In this document: positions 6,996 through 15,851 of the stretch, in pieces | Layout: each line of letters begins with the position of its first letter | How positions within the stretch are numbered: the first letter of the stretch is position 1 | Origin: an uncultured Lachnospiraceae bacterium | Lineage (GTDB): Bacteria > Bacillota > Clostridia > Lachnospirales > Lachnospiraceae | Direction: 5' to 3' | Assembly: GCA_902797025.1 (NCBI GenBank) | Contig: CADBRN010000015.1 | Coordinates: 38,128 to 102,127, forward strand | Length of the DNA: 64,000 bases | Program-made: the position numbers and the translations under genes | Notes under the pieces: model-generated | What the model saw: only the letters and a program-made list of their open reading frames with translations | Databases searched by the model: none | What the model was told of the DNA's origin: nothing

Positions 6996-8288
6996 ATGAA
7001 TATCCGTGAAGAGGCAGGAAAAATGAAGCTGGATGCGCCGGTGATGGCGTCGTCCTCACTCCAGATGAGAAACGCGGCGCTGGAGGCGGTCCGTGATGCG
7101 CTGATTGCGGGGAAAGATGAGATATTCGCGGCAAACGCGAGGGATATGGCGGCGGCGGAAGATGCGGGAATTTCCGGCGCGATAAAGAAACGGCTGAAAT
7201 TTGATGAGGGAAAGATGCGCGATGTGCTCGCCGGTCTCGACGAGCTGATTCGTCTTCCGGATCCTCTCGGGAAAACCTCCCTGGCACGTGAGCTGGACGA
7301 AGGGCTGAAGCTGTACCGTGTGAGTGTACCGATCGGTGTGATCGGTGTGATTTTTGAGGCGCGTCCGGACGCACTCGTGCAGATCTCATCCCTCTGTATC
7401 AAGAGCGGGAACTGCGCGATCCTGAAGGGAGGCAGGGAGACGGCGGAGACGAACCGCACGCTGTTTCGCATCATCTACGGGGCTGCTGCAGGTGCAGGGC
7501 TTCCGAAGGGATGTCTGCTCCAGGCGGAACTGCACAATGAGATCGATGAACTGCTCTCCTGCGACCGCGATGTGGATCTTCTGATTCCCCGGGGATCGAA
7601 CCAGTTTGTCCAGTATATTATGAATCACACGAAGATCCCGGTGATGGGCCATGCGGACGGGGTCTGCCATATTTATGTGGATCGCGCGGCGGACAGGGAG
7701 GCGTCCATCCCGGTGATTCTCGATGCGAAGACGCAGTATCCGGCGGCGTGCAATGCGGTTGAGACGATTCTGATCGACCGGCGGGCAGCGGATGATTTTC
7801 TCCCCGCTCTGGCAGAGGCGTTTGCGCGCGCCAAAGTTGCGATGCGGGGCACGAAGGAAGCTTCGGAGCGGATCGTCCGGCTCGGATATGACTGCGTTGA
7901 AATGGCGGAGGAGGAATTTCACAAAGAGTACCTGGATCTGACGGTTTCCATCAAACTGGTCAGCGGCGTCAGGGAGGCAGTGGAACACATCAACCGGTTC
8001 GGTTCGCATCATACGGATTCGATTCTGACCGAAGATGACGAGGCTGCCGAATACTTCATGCAGATGGTCGATTCCGCCGGCGTGTACCGGAACTGCTCGA
8101 CGCGCTTCGCGGACGGATACCGGTACGGATTCGGCGCGGAGGTCGGCATCAGCACCGGAAAGCTTCATGCGCGCGGACCGGTCGGGCTGGAAGGTCTTGT
8201 CACATATAAATATAAATTATACGGGGAAGGCCATATTGTCGGTGATTACGCGGCCGGCAGAAGGCAGTTCCATTTCAGGGATCTATGA
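6996..8288 (+). CDS. proA: Gamma-glutamyl phosphate reductase (proline synthesis)
   Basis: A 430-residue NADPH-dependent enzyme that reduces gamma-glutamyl phosphate to glutamate semialdehyde in proline biosynthesis. It is an aldehyde-dehydrogenase-fold protein: VIFEARPDA (118-126), LKGGRE (143-148), IPRGSNQFV (197-205), and the catalytic cysteine in YPAACNAVET (Cys252). FGSHHTDSI and GFGAEVGIST complete the family signature. The ATG at 6996 has AGGAGAAG in front and gives the normal start; an upstream in-frame ATG would add 44 unlikely residues. No proB lies next to it, unlike the common proBA pair. Its stop overlaps the start of the Fic gene. Confidence 0.95.
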   Translation: MNIREEAGKMKLDAPVMASSSLQMRNAALEAVRDALIAGKDEIFAANARDMAAAEDAGISGAIKKRLKFDEGKMRDVLAGLDELIRLPDPLGKTSLARELDEGLKLYRVSVPIGVIGVIFEARPDALVQISSLCIKSGNCAILKGGRETAETNRTLFRIIYGAAAGAGLPKGCLLQAELHNEIDELLSCDRDVDLLIPRGSNQFVQYIMNHTKIPVMGHADGVCHIYVDRAADREASIPVILDAKTQYPAACNAVETILIDRRAADDFLPALAEAFARAKVAMRGTKEASERIVRLGYDCVEMAEEEFHKEYLDLTVSIKLVSGVREAVEHINRFGSHHTDSILTEDDEAAEYFMQMVDSAGVYRNCSTRFADGYRYGFGAEVGISTGKLHARGPVGLEGLVTYKYKLYGEGHIVGDYAAGRRQFHFRDL

Positions 8289-9268
8289 TGCGCGCGTTTG
8301 ATTATGAAAGGGAACCGGAAAAACTTCTGACGCCGGAGGTTGTGAAACTTCTGACCGAGATGCATGAATATAAGGGAAAGCAGTCATTCCTGCTCAGTCT
8401 CCGGGGCGGAGATCTCGTGGCGATGCGGGATACGGCGAGGCGCGAGAGCGCGGAAGAGGAACGTATTTCCGGCAAAAACCGCGAAGAGCGGTATCTCGCG
8501 TGCCTGGACCGGATCCGCGAACATTTTAATGAGATTCCCGTGACCCCGGAGGCGATCGCTTCCCTGCATGCCGAACTCTGCCGGGGTGAAGAGGGAGCGG
8601 GGCAATACAAGAAGACGGATAACGTGATCACGGAGATTGATCACTGGGGAAAGCCGCGGGTGCGGTTTTATCCGATGGCGGCGGCCCGGACCCGGGAGGC
8701 GATGGACGCACTCTGCGCGTCGTTCGCGGGAGCGTTGGACGCGGGTGTCTACGATCCGCTGATGCTGATCCCGGTATTTGTCGTCGATTTTCTGAGCATT
8801 CACCCGTTCAAAGACGGGAACGGGAAGGTCAGCCGTCTGCTGCAGACACTGCTTTTGTATCAGGCCGGCTACTACGTGAATGCGTACGTCAGCATGGAAA
8901 AATTGATCGGAAACTCGCGGGAACGCTATTTCCAGGCCCTTCAGTACAGTTCGATCTTCTGGAACGACGGGACGAACAATTACGAGCCCTTCGTTCTGTA
9001 CTTTCTGGATATTCTCGGAGACGGATGCCGCGAGTTTGAAATCCGGACCCACTATCTGTACGGGGAGAAAAAATCAAAGCCGCAGCGCGTCCGTGAGGTC
9101 GTCGACAGGTGTCCGGGAGCAGTCACAAAACGGGATATTATGGAACAGTGTCCGGATATTGCGCGCGTGACAGTCGAGCGGGCGCTGACGGCGATGGTAA
9201 AGGAAGGCTACATCGAGAAGACGGGAGGCGGCCCGAAGACCGCCTATATCCGAAGGAGGCAGACATGA
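8285..9268 (+). CDS. Fic-family protein with C-terminal winged helix
   Basis: A 327-residue cytosolic protein. The Fic active-site motif reads HPFKDGNGKVSR (173-184): the catalytic His173, the phosphate-binding D-G-N-G and the final Arg are intact, with Lys at the usual Arg position after GNG. The flanking PVFVVDFLSI helix and RERYFQAL segment fit the Fic core. Residues about 265-327 look like a winged helix (VREVV, TKRDIM, VTVERALTAMVKEGYIEK). Such proteins usually AMPylate a target. I could not see a clear [S/T]xxxE[G/N] inhibitory helix. Translation is coupled to proA (ATGA overlap) and to the next gene. Confidence 0.88.
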   Translation: MMRAFDYEREPEKLLTPEVVKLLTEMHEYKGKQSFLLSLRGGDLVAMRDTARRESAEEERISGKNREERYLACLDRIREHFNEIPVTPEAIASLHAELCRGEEGAGQYKKTDNVITEIDHWGKPRVRFYPMAAARTREAMDALCASFAGALDAGVYDPLMLIPVFVVDFLSIHPFKDGNGKVSRLLQTLLLYQAGYYVNAYVSMEKLIGNSRERYFQALQYSSIFWNDGTNNYEPFVLYFLDILGDGCREFEIRTHYLYGEKKSKPQRVREVVDRCPGAVTKRDIMEQCPDIARVTVERALTAMVKEGYIEKTGGGPKTAYIRRRQT

Positions 9269-9963
9269 AGGTCACACATCTTTATCACAGCGGTTTCTGT
9301 GTCGAGATGGAGCATTCCATCCTGATTTTTGACTGGTACAGAGGGCAGCTTCCGGATCTTCCCGGAAATAAACCGGTATACTGCTTTGTTTCTCACGGTC
9401 ACGGGGATCATTATGGAAGCTGTATCTGGGGACTCCGCGATGAATTCTCAGACGTGACTTACATTCTTGACCGCAATATCAGGGTACCGGGGGCGGGACT
9501 CTCGCTGCACCCCAGTCTGCCGCACGCGGCAGTACGGAAGGTGCGTCCGCACGAGGTGATTCATATCGGAGAGGTCCGGATCGGGACACTTCTTTCGACG
9601 GATCTCGGCGTGGCGTATCTCGTGGACACGGAGGGAAAACGTATTTTTCATGCGGGAGATCTGAATATCTGGCACTGGCTCGATCAGTCTGTGCGGGCAA
9701 ATCAGTGGCAGGCGGATACGTTTCGGGCGGAACTGAAGAGGATCGAGGGCGTTCCTGTGGACGTGGCTTTTATCGCCGTCGACCCGAGGCTCGGGGAGCA
9801 TGCGGCGGACGGGCCGGCGTTATTTATGAAAAAGATTCATCCGGAGTACGCATTTGCGATGCACTACTGGGAAAAGAAAGCGGAATCAAAAAAGGCGCTC
9901 GCTGATCCGCAGCTTGCGCCTTTTGCCGGCCGCATCCATTACGAGGATGTACTCGAAATCTGA
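9265..9963 (+). CDS. Metallo-beta-lactamase-fold hydrolase
   Basis: A 232-residue cytosolic protein with the metal motif SHGHGDH (43-49) and a later HAGDLN motif, the hallmarks of the MBL fold; VDTEGKRIFHAGD places the second metal-bridging Asp. The C-terminal MHYWEK supplies a last candidate histidine. It resembles the UlaG/YtnP-like group of MBL proteins, whose substrates include lactones and phosphoesters. The ATG at 9265 overlaps the Fic stop (ATGA) and follows AAGGAGG, so the upstream 52-residue extension is rejected. It converges with the NhaC-type gene with only 9 bases between stops. Confidence 0.82.
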   Translation: MKVTHLYHSGFCVEMEHSILIFDWYRGQLPDLPGNKPVYCFVSHGHGDHYGSCIWGLRDEFSDVTYILDRNIRVPGAGLSLHPSLPHAAVRKVRPHEVIHIGEVRIGTLLSTDLGVAYLVDTEGKRIFHAGDLNIWHWLDQSVRANQWQADTFRAELKRIEGVPVDVAFIAVDPRLGEHAADGPALFMKKIHPEYAFAMHYWEKKAESKKALADPQLAPFAGRIHYEDVLEI

Positions 9964-9972
9964 TGCACCGTA

Positions 9973-11346
9973 TTATTGAGCGGGATTTTCATCGTCCGCG
10001 AATTCCGCTTCCGCCCGCTCTTCGATCGTGAGATCGTTTTTCGGAGGACGCGAGAAGAGAATCGATACGATCGCGGAGATCATGAGAAGGTAGGAATACC
10101 AGCAGCACCCGACGACCTGGAAGGGACTTCGCAGGTTTTTCAGCAGTGCGCAGGCATACAGCACCTGGGCGCCGTACGGGATGATGCCCTGAACGACACA
10201 GGAAAAGATGTCGAGCAGGGAAGCGGACCGCTTCGGATCGACGCCGTATTTGCGGCTGAGATCCCGGGCGACCGGGCTGCTGATAATGATCGCGACTGTG
10301 TTATTTGCAGTCGCGAAATCGGTCAGGGCAACCATCGCGGAGATGCCCGCTTCCGCTGAGCGGCGGCCGCGGATGACCCGGCTGACCTTCAGAAGAATCC
10401 AGTCAAGTCCGCCGGCTTCGGTGACCATCGCGCCGAGTCCGCCTGTGACCATCGACAGAAGGAAAATCTCAAACATCCCGGTGAAGCCGCTGTAAATATT
10501 CTGGGCGAATCCGAGCATGCCGAAGCTTCCGTAAGCAAGACCGATCGCTCCGGAGAAGAGAATTCCGCCGATGAGCACCACGAAGACGTTTACACCGGCC
10601 AGCGCCGCGATCAGAACAAACATGTAGGGAAGAATTTTGATGAAATTTACCGGATAATCCTGTACCGGCGGCAGGGTATCCGGCCTGCCGAAAATCAGGA
10701 GCAGCACGGTGGTGGCAATCGCGGGAGGGAGGGCGATCAGAAAGTTCGCGCGAAACTTGTCCTTCATCTCGCAGCCCTGTGTCCGGGTGGCGGCGATCGT
10801 CGTGTCGGAGATCATGGAGAGATTGTCGCCGAACATCGCTCCGCCGATCGTCGCGCCGACGACGAGATATACATTCAGCTGCCCGGCCTGTGCAAGACCG
10901 ATCGTGATCGGGGTGACCGCGACGATGGTGCCGACGGATGTTCCGGTCGATACGGCGATGAAAGCGGAGATGACAAAAGCACCCGCAGCCAGAAACTGGG
11001 GCGGGATGACCGACATGCCGACATTGACCGCGGCGTCGATGCCGCCCATCTCTTTTGAAACCGCGGTGAAGGCGCCGGCGAAAAGATAGATCATGCACAT
11101 CGTCATAATATTCTCGTCGCCGCATCCTTTCATGAATACCCGCAGCTTTTCATCAAGGCTGCCGCGGAACATGGCAAAGGCCGCGATGATGCCGACGAAT
11201 GCCGCGATCGGCGTCGGCAGCTGATAAAATGCCGAGTCGACCCCCTGAACATCCAGAACGATACCGGTGACGAGATAGACACCGACGAAAATGATAAACG
11301 GGATCAGTGCACTTCCTCTTGGCACCCGCTTTTTCTGTTCTTCCAT
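9973..11346 (-). CDS. NhaC-type Na+/H+ antiporter family protein
   Basis: A 457-residue polytopic membrane protein with about eleven or twelve hydrophobic segments. The conserved block GDNLSMISDTTIAATRTQG and the STGTSVGTI segment are typical of NhaC-family antiporters, as is DFATANNTVAI in the second half, which mirrors the first in an inverted-repeat architecture. It likely exchanges sodium or an amino-acid-derived ion for protons. A short acidic tail is cytosolic. GAGAAGG precedes the start. It lies 26 bases downstream of the TVP38-like gene on the same strand and probably shares its promoter. No terminator is visible. Confidence 0.85.
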   Translation of the reverse strand: MEEQKKRVPRGSALIPFIIFVGVYLVTGIVLDVQGVDSAFYQLPTPIAAFVGIIAAFAMFRGSLDEKLRVFMKGCGDENIMTMCMIYLFAGAFTAVSKEMGGIDAAVNVGMSVIPPQFLAAGAFVISAFIAVSTGTSVGTIVAVTPITIGLAQAGQLNVYLVVGATIGGAMFGDNLSMISDTTIAATRTQGCEMKDKFRANFLIALPPAIATTVLLLIFGRPDTLPPVQDYPVNFIKILPYMFVLIAALAGVNVFVVLIGGILFSGAIGLAYGSFGMLGFAQNIYSGFTGMFEIFLLSMVTGGLGAMVTEAGGLDWILLKVSRVIRGRRSAEAGISAMVALTDFATANNTVAIIISSPVARDLSRKYGVDPKRSASLLDIFSCVVQGIIPYGAQVLYACALLKNLRSPFQVVGCCWYSYLLMISAIVSILFSRPPKNDLTIEERAEAEFADDENPAQ

Positions 11347-11372
11347 AACCTTCTCATTTTCCCCCTCAACCG

Positions 11373-12110
11373 TTATTTTTTCAGACGCCGTTCCAGCTTC
11401 AGAGCCTGATCCATGAGCTGATTTCCTTTTTTCGAGACGAGCACCAGCAGCACGATCTGAATCGAGAGCGCCCCGATCATGAAGCCGATCTGTCCGTGCT
11501 TCAGGAACCCTCCGGCCAGACAGTTAAAAAAGATCTGAATCCAGCAGGTCGCCATAATCGCCTCGATGAAGCGGATGCTCCGGATCGAAGAACGGGCGGA
11601 GATGTACGGAATGATCCCGTTCGGGATGATCGGGAGCAGATTCGCGACGGCGACGACAAGGGTCGGCCGCTGGGATTTCATCTTTTCCATCAGTTTTGTC
11701 GAACTTTCACGGTTCTTCTTTGAAGTCGGGAGCAGATCGGTGATCTGGTCTCCGAGCTTTCTCGCCACAAAGAACACAAGGATATTGCCGAAGACGTATC
11801 CGAAATAACAGGCTAAAAATGAACGCCCCCAGCCGAAAATCACACCGGCGGCGATCTGAATCGCGAAACCCGGGAAGAAGATGCTGATGACCTGCAGTGC
11901 AGATAAGATGAAGGTGCTCAGAAGCCCCTTCCAGGCGCCGTTTTGTTTCAGGTAAGCTTCGACGGAGTCTTCCTTGCCCGAAAATACGAGCTTCAGAAGA
12001 TCAGTCAGTGTGTCTCCGAAGAACAGCCAGATCAGATAGACGGCAAGTGCAAGGAGTGCGATGAACAGAAGCAGCCTCCATATTTTTTTCGACTTTTCTT
12101 TTTTTGCCAT
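11373..12110 (-). CDS. TVP38/TMEM64 (DedA-superfamily) membrane protein
   Basis: A 245-residue membrane protein with a basic cytosolic N-terminus (MAKKEKSKK) and five or six hydrophobic segments. The core FFPGFAIQIAAGVIFGWG followed by GYVFGNILVFFVARKLG is the VTT-domain signature, and LLPIIPNGIIPYISA is the second conserved loop. Members of this superfamily act as lipid scramblases or transporters or support envelope homeostasis. A strong promoter lies upstream. The ribosome site (GGAAAG) is weak for this genome. Confidence 0.85.
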   Translation of the reverse strand: MAKKEKSKKIWRLLLFIALLALAVYLIWLFFGDTLTDLLKLVFSGKEDSVEAYLKQNGAWKGLLSTFILSALQVISIFFPGFAIQIAAGVIFGWGRSFLACYFGYVFGNILVFFVARKLGDQITDLLPTSKKNRESSTKLMEKMKSQRPTLVVAVANLLPIIPNGIIPYISARSSIRSIRFIEAIMATCWIQIFFNCLAGGFLKHGQIGFMIGALSIQIVLLVLVSKKGNQLMDQALKLERRLKK

Positions 12111-12191
12111 AGAAATCTTTCCATACAGAGCCGGCCCGGCGGCATTGACAAGTGATAAATATACATCGGGAATCCGGGCATATTCTTCCGT

Positions 12192-12220
12192 ATTATATAA
12201 GACGAAATATCAAAAGTCAA
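12192..12220 (-). promoter_or_regulatory. Sigma-A promoter of the TVP38-like / NhaC pair
   Basis: On the minus strand TTGACT (plus 12215-12220), 17 bases, then a perfect TATAAT (plus 12192-12197). The start codon lies about 80 bases downstream, leaving a leader of about 75 bases. Confidence 0.78.
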
Positions 12221-12278
12221 TGTCACGGGAATGGCGCCGTTCTGTGTGTGACCGCGGTTTCGGGACGGCAACCGTCTC

Positions 12279-13700
12279 TCACAGATAGAGAAGGATCAGC
12301 CCCATCGCGAGCAGTGACAGACACATCGGCAGCATGTAAATCATCGCCCGGATCGGATTGACTTTTTTGCCGAGCATACCGCCGACGATCCCGGCTACGA
12401 CGAAGGTCGTCAGGTCAGCCGGCGGGAGTCCCTGTCCGGCAGCCGCGAGGTTTGCTCCGGCGAGCGCGACGAATGTCGGCTTCAGACCGATTGCGATCAG
12501 CGCCGGGCCGAAGAAAGAGAAGACGACGTTCTGCGCGGTCGACTGAGATCCGGTCAGCATGCCGATGAGAGCCATCGCAGCGGCGCCTCCGATACGGAGC
12601 ACGTTCGGGTTCAGCCCTTCCGCAAATTGCGTGACCGTGTCGATCTGTCCGCCTGCATAGAAGCAGCCGAGCATGAAGGCGGCGCAGAGCTGAAGACCGA
12701 CGGTGATCTTGACGTTCGAGAGCCCCTCGGAGATGACGCCCCGGATATCCTTCCGTACGCTTTTGAAGGCAAACATCGTGATGATCGTGACGAAAACGAG
12801 AGAGAGAACGATTCCGTTTGAGAGTCCCCGGATGATGGTGACCTGCGTCATCCATGTGTACAGATCGGTGACGGTCCCGTTTTCAGATGTATGCCGGATA
12901 TTCTTCAGAAACTCCGGGACCAGATCGAATTTGACCGATTCATTTCCGATCGTGCGGAAGACGACGATAACGATCAGCAGCATCAGCGGAATCAGTGATT
13001 TCCAGTTTGACAGAAGGATCCGGAATCCGGAGCGTTTTTCTCCGGATGAAACAGTGCCGTCGTCCGATACGGAAAGCTTCGACGGACGGATGTAGACGCG
13101 CGTGACGAAGAGAACCATCGCCACGATGATGATACCCGTCGTCAGATATCCGAGCCGCAGTACCGGGTCGGGATCGGTGCCCACAAGGGACGAGGAGAGA
13201 GCCATTGCCTGAGTGATCGGCGGCATGATGGAACCCATGGAAGCGCCCATCACGATGATGCAGCAGATCATCTCCGGCTCAAGACCCATCGACGCGAGGG
13301 TGGTGACGGTCAGCACGCCGACGACGGTCGAGGCTGCGATCGCGTCCCCGAGCAGAGAGCCGGCGAGGACGAGCACCAGGATGATGCAGGCGACGAGCGC
13401 CCGCGGGTGACGGCCGAAACGGGCCTTCAGAGCCGCCATGATTGTGTCGATTACCCCGATACGGACCTGAGTCTCCGCGTAGATACTTCCGAAGACCGAC
13501 AGGAAGATCACCCACGCGAGACGGTCGGCTCCGTCGATGAATGCGGCGATCCATCCGGACGGCGTCGACACTCCTCCGAGAATCAGAGCGAGTATTCCGG
13601 TGATGATGAGTGCGGCCTGTACGTTTCCGCCGATTTTCGGCAGCCGCTTGCATAAAATGATGAACAGCAGTACTGCGATGGGAATTAAGACGGTGATCAT
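12279..13700 (-). CDS. DctM-like (TRAP large permease / ion-transporter superfamily) transporter
   Basis: A 473-residue membrane protein with about twelve hydrophobic segments and a hydrophilic loop near residues 207-235. The block GLEPEMICCIIVMGASMGSIMPP, with its helix break before PP, resembles the DctM hairpin (DPVHFG...GLLTPP), and a matching hairpin occurs in the second half (GQGLPPADL). It stands alone, without the DctP binding protein and DctQ small subunit of a TRAP system, so it may be a secondary carrier of the wider superfamily. It diverges from the dehydrogenase operon, so it is a good candidate importer of that enzyme's substrate. GGGGGT precedes the ATG. Confidence 0.75.
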   Translation of the reverse strand: MITVLIPIAVLLFIILCKRLPKIGGNVQAALIITGILALILGGVSTPSGWIAAFIDGADRLAWVIFLSVFGSIYAETQVRIGVIDTIMAALKARFGRHPRALVACIILVLVLAGSLLGDAIAASTVVGVLTVTTLASMGLEPEMICCIIVMGASMGSIMPPITQAMALSSSLVGTDPDPVLRLGYLTTGIIIVAMVLFVTRVYIRPSKLSVSDDGTVSSGEKRSGFRILLSNWKSLIPLMLLIVIVVFRTIGNESVKFDLVPEFLKNIRHTSENGTVTDLYTWMTQVTIIRGLSNGIVLSLVFVTIITMFAFKSVRKDIRGVISEGLSNVKITVGLQLCAAFMLGCFYAGGQIDTVTQFAEGLNPNVLRIGGAAAMALIGMLTGSQSTAQNVVFSFFGPALIAIGLKPTFVALAGANLAAAGQGLPPADLTTFVVAGIVGGMLGKKVNPIRAMIYMLPMCLSLLAMGLILLYL

Positions 13701-13731
13701 GTGTACCCCCTGTATTTCTGTTTTTGTATTA

Positions 13732-13760
13732 ATTTTAGTACATACCTGACGTCTTTACAA
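13732..13760 (-). promoter_or_regulatory. Sigma-A promoter of the DctM-like transporter
   Basis: On the minus strand TTGTAA (plus 13755-13760), 17 bases, then TAAAAT (plus 13732-13737). It is back-to-back with the dehydrogenase promoter, 36 bases apart. Confidence 0.65.
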
Positions 13761-13780
13761 GATCGTTTCAAGGCACGGAA

Positions 13781-13811
13781 GCGGTGCCCGGCATCTTGAT
13801 AAATGCACCGC
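13781..13811. promoter_or_regulatory. Inverted repeat over the -35 of the dehydrogenase promoter
   Basis: GCGGTGC (13781-13787) and GCACCGC (13805-13811) form a perfect 7-base inverted repeat separated by 17 bases. The -35 of the rightward promoter (13796-13801) lies inside it. Its place between divergent promoters makes it a candidate operator for substrate-dependent control. No regulator gene is adjacent. Confidence 0.45.
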
Positions 13812-13824
13812 CCTGCGGTAAAAT
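13796..13824 (+). promoter_or_regulatory. Sigma-A promoter of the dehydrogenase operon
   Basis: TTGATA (13796-13801), 17 bases, TAAAAT (13819-13824). The first start codon is 47 bases downstream, with GAGGAAAG before it. Confidence 0.7.
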
Positions 13825-13870
13825 TTACAGCGTTGGTATTGCTTCATTATTATAGAGCAGAGGAAAGTCA

Positions 13871-14215
13871 ATGCGAGTTGCAAAGCATCCGATTCTGGAT
13901 GATCTGGATCAGTCAAAAAAGGTAACGATTTATTACAATGGCAAACCGATTGAAGCGCTTGAAGGAGAGCCGATCGCTTCGGCTCTGATCAATGCGGGGA
14001 TCCGTTCCTTCCGTCTGACGCAGAGACGTCACGAGCCACGCGGAATTTTTTGCGCGATCGGCCGCTGTACGGATTGCAAGATGATTGTGGACGGCGTCGC
14101 GAACACACGCACCTGTGTCACGCCGGTGCGCGACGGGATGCGTGTCGAGACGCAGGACGGAGTCGGCCGTTTTGAAAAGCCGGCCGGGACGGCAGAAGGA
14201 GATGGCAGGCCATGA
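13871..14215 (+). CDS. Small [2Fe-2S] subunit of a split amine/amino-acid dehydrogenase
   Basis: A 114-residue protein of the Fer2_4 type (2Fe-2S proteins related to the N-terminus of sarcosine oxidase alpha and to HcnA). The cluster cysteines are in FCAIGRCTDCKM followed by NTRTC, the C-x4-C-x2-C-x11/12-C pattern of a plant-type ferredoxin domain. IEALEGEPIASALINAGIRSFR is the typical preceding segment. It likely passes electrons between flavin and iron-sulfur subunits in the cytosol. It is the first gene of a five-gene operon, and its stop overlaps the start of the next gene (ATGA). Confidence 0.85.
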   Translation: MRVAKHPILDDLDQSKKVTIYYNGKPIEALEGEPIASALINAGIRSFRLTQRRHEPRGIFCAIGRCTDCKMIVDGVANTRTCVTPVRDGMRVETQDGVGRFEKPAGTAEGDGRP

Positions 14216-15327
14216 GAAAAATAACAACGGATATTGCGATCGTCGGAGCAGGCTCAGCCGGTCTCTGCGCGGCATATCAGGCGCGTAGCGCGGGCGCAGA
14301 GGTTCTTGTGATCGATGAGAACCACCGTCCGGGAGGACAGCTTTTTAAACAGCTGCATAAGTTTTTCGGATCTTCGGCACACCGGGCCGGAACCCGCGGG
14401 TATGTCATCGGCCGTGAGCTTCTTGAGCGCGTCGAGAAGTCGGGCGTGACAGTCTGGCTCGATTCCGTCGTTTACGGGATGGAGAAGGACCGGTCCATCG
14501 GCGTCATTCACGACGGAGAAAATATTGTCGTCGATGCGAAGAAAGTCATCGTTGCGACCGGGGCGAAGGAAAATTATATGGCATTTCCGGGATCAACGCT
14601 TCCCGGTGTTATGGGAGCCGGCGCGGCGCAGACGATGGTGAACATCAACCGTGTCCTTCCCGGAAAGCGCATCGTCATGCTCGGGTCGGGCAATGTGGGA
14701 CTGATCGTTTCGTATCAGCTGATGCAGGCCGGTGCGGATGTTCTTGCGATCGTCGAGGCGGCTCCGAAGATCGGCGGCTACGGCGTCCACGCGGGGAAGA
14801 TCCGCAGAGCCGGCGTTCCGATCCTCGTGGGGCACACGATCACCAGGGCGATCGGAGAGAAAGAGGTCGAGAAAGTGGAGATCGCGGAGGTCGACGATCA
14901 TTTCCGTCCGATTCCGGGTACGGAGCAGATCATCGAGGCGGATACGATCTGCCTTGCCGTCGGACTGAATCCGATGACCGAGCTTTTGTGGATGGCCGGC
15001 TGCAGATTCTGTTTTATTCCGGCCTTCGGCGGACATGTGCCGATGCATGACGCAAATATGGAGACGACGGTTCAGGGGCTTTACGTCGCCGGCGATGTGA
15101 CCGGAGTCGAAGAAGCTTCTTCCGCGATGGAGGAGGGCAATCTCGCCGGAGTTTCCGCGGCGGCTTCACTGGGACTTCTGACCTTTGAGGCGGCGGAGGA
15201 AAGACGAAAAGAAATCCTCGGAAGACTGGACACACTGCGGTCCGGGATGTTCGGGGAGAGGCGGCGGACCGCGAAGGAAAAGCAGCTTGCGGAGACGGCA
15301 GCCTATGAAGCAGGAAGGAGAGAGTGA
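14212..15327 (+). CDS. NAD(P)/FAD-dependent oxidoreductase subunit
   Basis: A 371-residue flavoprotein. It opens with a Rossmann FAD-binding motif (IVGAGSAGLCAAYQA) and the ENHRPGGQ segment of the pyridine-nucleotide-disulfide-oxidoreductase fold. A second dinucleotide site lies mid-protein (MLGSGNVGLIVSYQL). The C-terminal LYVAGDVTGVEEASSAMEEG completes the FAD site. It matches HcnB-like or sarcosine-oxidase-alpha-like subunits of multi-subunit dehydrogenases. There is no redox-active CxxC, so electrons should leave through the partner iron-sulfur proteins. It overlaps both neighbouring genes by 4 bases, indicating tight coupling. Confidence 0.87.
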   Translation: MRKITTDIAIVGAGSAGLCAAYQARSAGAEVLVIDENHRPGGQLFKQLHKFFGSSAHRAGTRGYVIGRELLERVEKSGVTVWLDSVVYGMEKDRSIGVIHDGENIVVDAKKVIVATGAKENYMAFPGSTLPGVMGAGAAQTMVNINRVLPGKRIVMLGSGNVGLIVSYQLMQAGADVLAIVEAAPKIGGYGVHAGKIRRAGVPILVGHTITRAIGEKEVEKVEIAEVDDHFRPIPGTEQIIEADTICLAVGLNPMTELLWMAGCRFCFIPAFGGHVPMHDANMETTVQGLYVAGDVTGVEEASSAMEEGNLAGVSAAASLGLLTFEAAEERRKEILGRLDTLRSGMFGERRRTAKEKQLAETAAYEAGRRE

Positions 15328-15851
15328 CGGTGGAAGGAATCATTTACACGGGTGTCCCGTCAAAGGAGGAACTCGCCGCGGCTCCCGGCGTTCCGTCGAG
15401 GGAGCGGATGGAGAAAGGCCGGGTCGCCTGTATCGAGTGTGTACAGGAGATCCCCTGTAACCCCTGTGAGAGTATCTGCAAATTCGGGGCGATCACGATC
15501 GGCAGTCAGATCACGAATCTTCCGCATCTTGACGGGGAGAAGTGCACGGGATGCGGTCTTTGTGTGGCGAACTGTCCGGGACTTGCGATCACAGTCATCA
15601 ACCGGGCATTTTCCTCCGATGAGGCGACGGTTGACTTTCCGTTTGAGTATATCCCGCTTCCGGAAGCGGGTGATACGGTGGATGCCGTCAATCGTGCCGG
15701 CGAAGTGGTCTGTCAGGGAAGAATTGTCCGGGTCACGAAGATTCCTGCCTACGCGGGGACAGCTGTCATCAGCATGGCGGTTCCGAAGGAATTCTGTGAT
15801 GAGGTGCGCAGCATGAAGCGGCTGCCGGGGGAGGATATAGATGAAGAATGA
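15324..15851 (+). CDS. Dicluster 4Fe-4S ferredoxin subunit
   Basis: A 175-residue protein with two cysteine groups: [17 protein letters not shown] (a variant C-x2-C-x6-C-x2-C-x3-C arrangement) and [12 protein letters not shown], the textbook C-x2-C-x2-C-x3-CP motif. It should hold two [4Fe-4S] clusters. The C-terminal half ([19 protein letters not shown]) is a small beta domain without cysteine motifs. The GTG at 15324 overlaps the previous stop (GTGA) and follows AGGAAGGAG; a GTG six bases on is also possible. It probably carries electrons from the flavin subunits to an external acceptor. Confidence 0.82.
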   Translation: MTVEGIIYTGVPSKEELAAAPGVPSRERMEKGRVACIECVQEIPCNPCESICKFGAITIGSQITNLPHLDGEKCTGCGLCVANCPGLAITVINRAFSSDEATVDFPFEYIPLPEAGDTVDAVNRAGEVVCQGRIVRVTKIPAYAGTAVISMAVPKEFCDEVRSMKRLPGEDIDEE

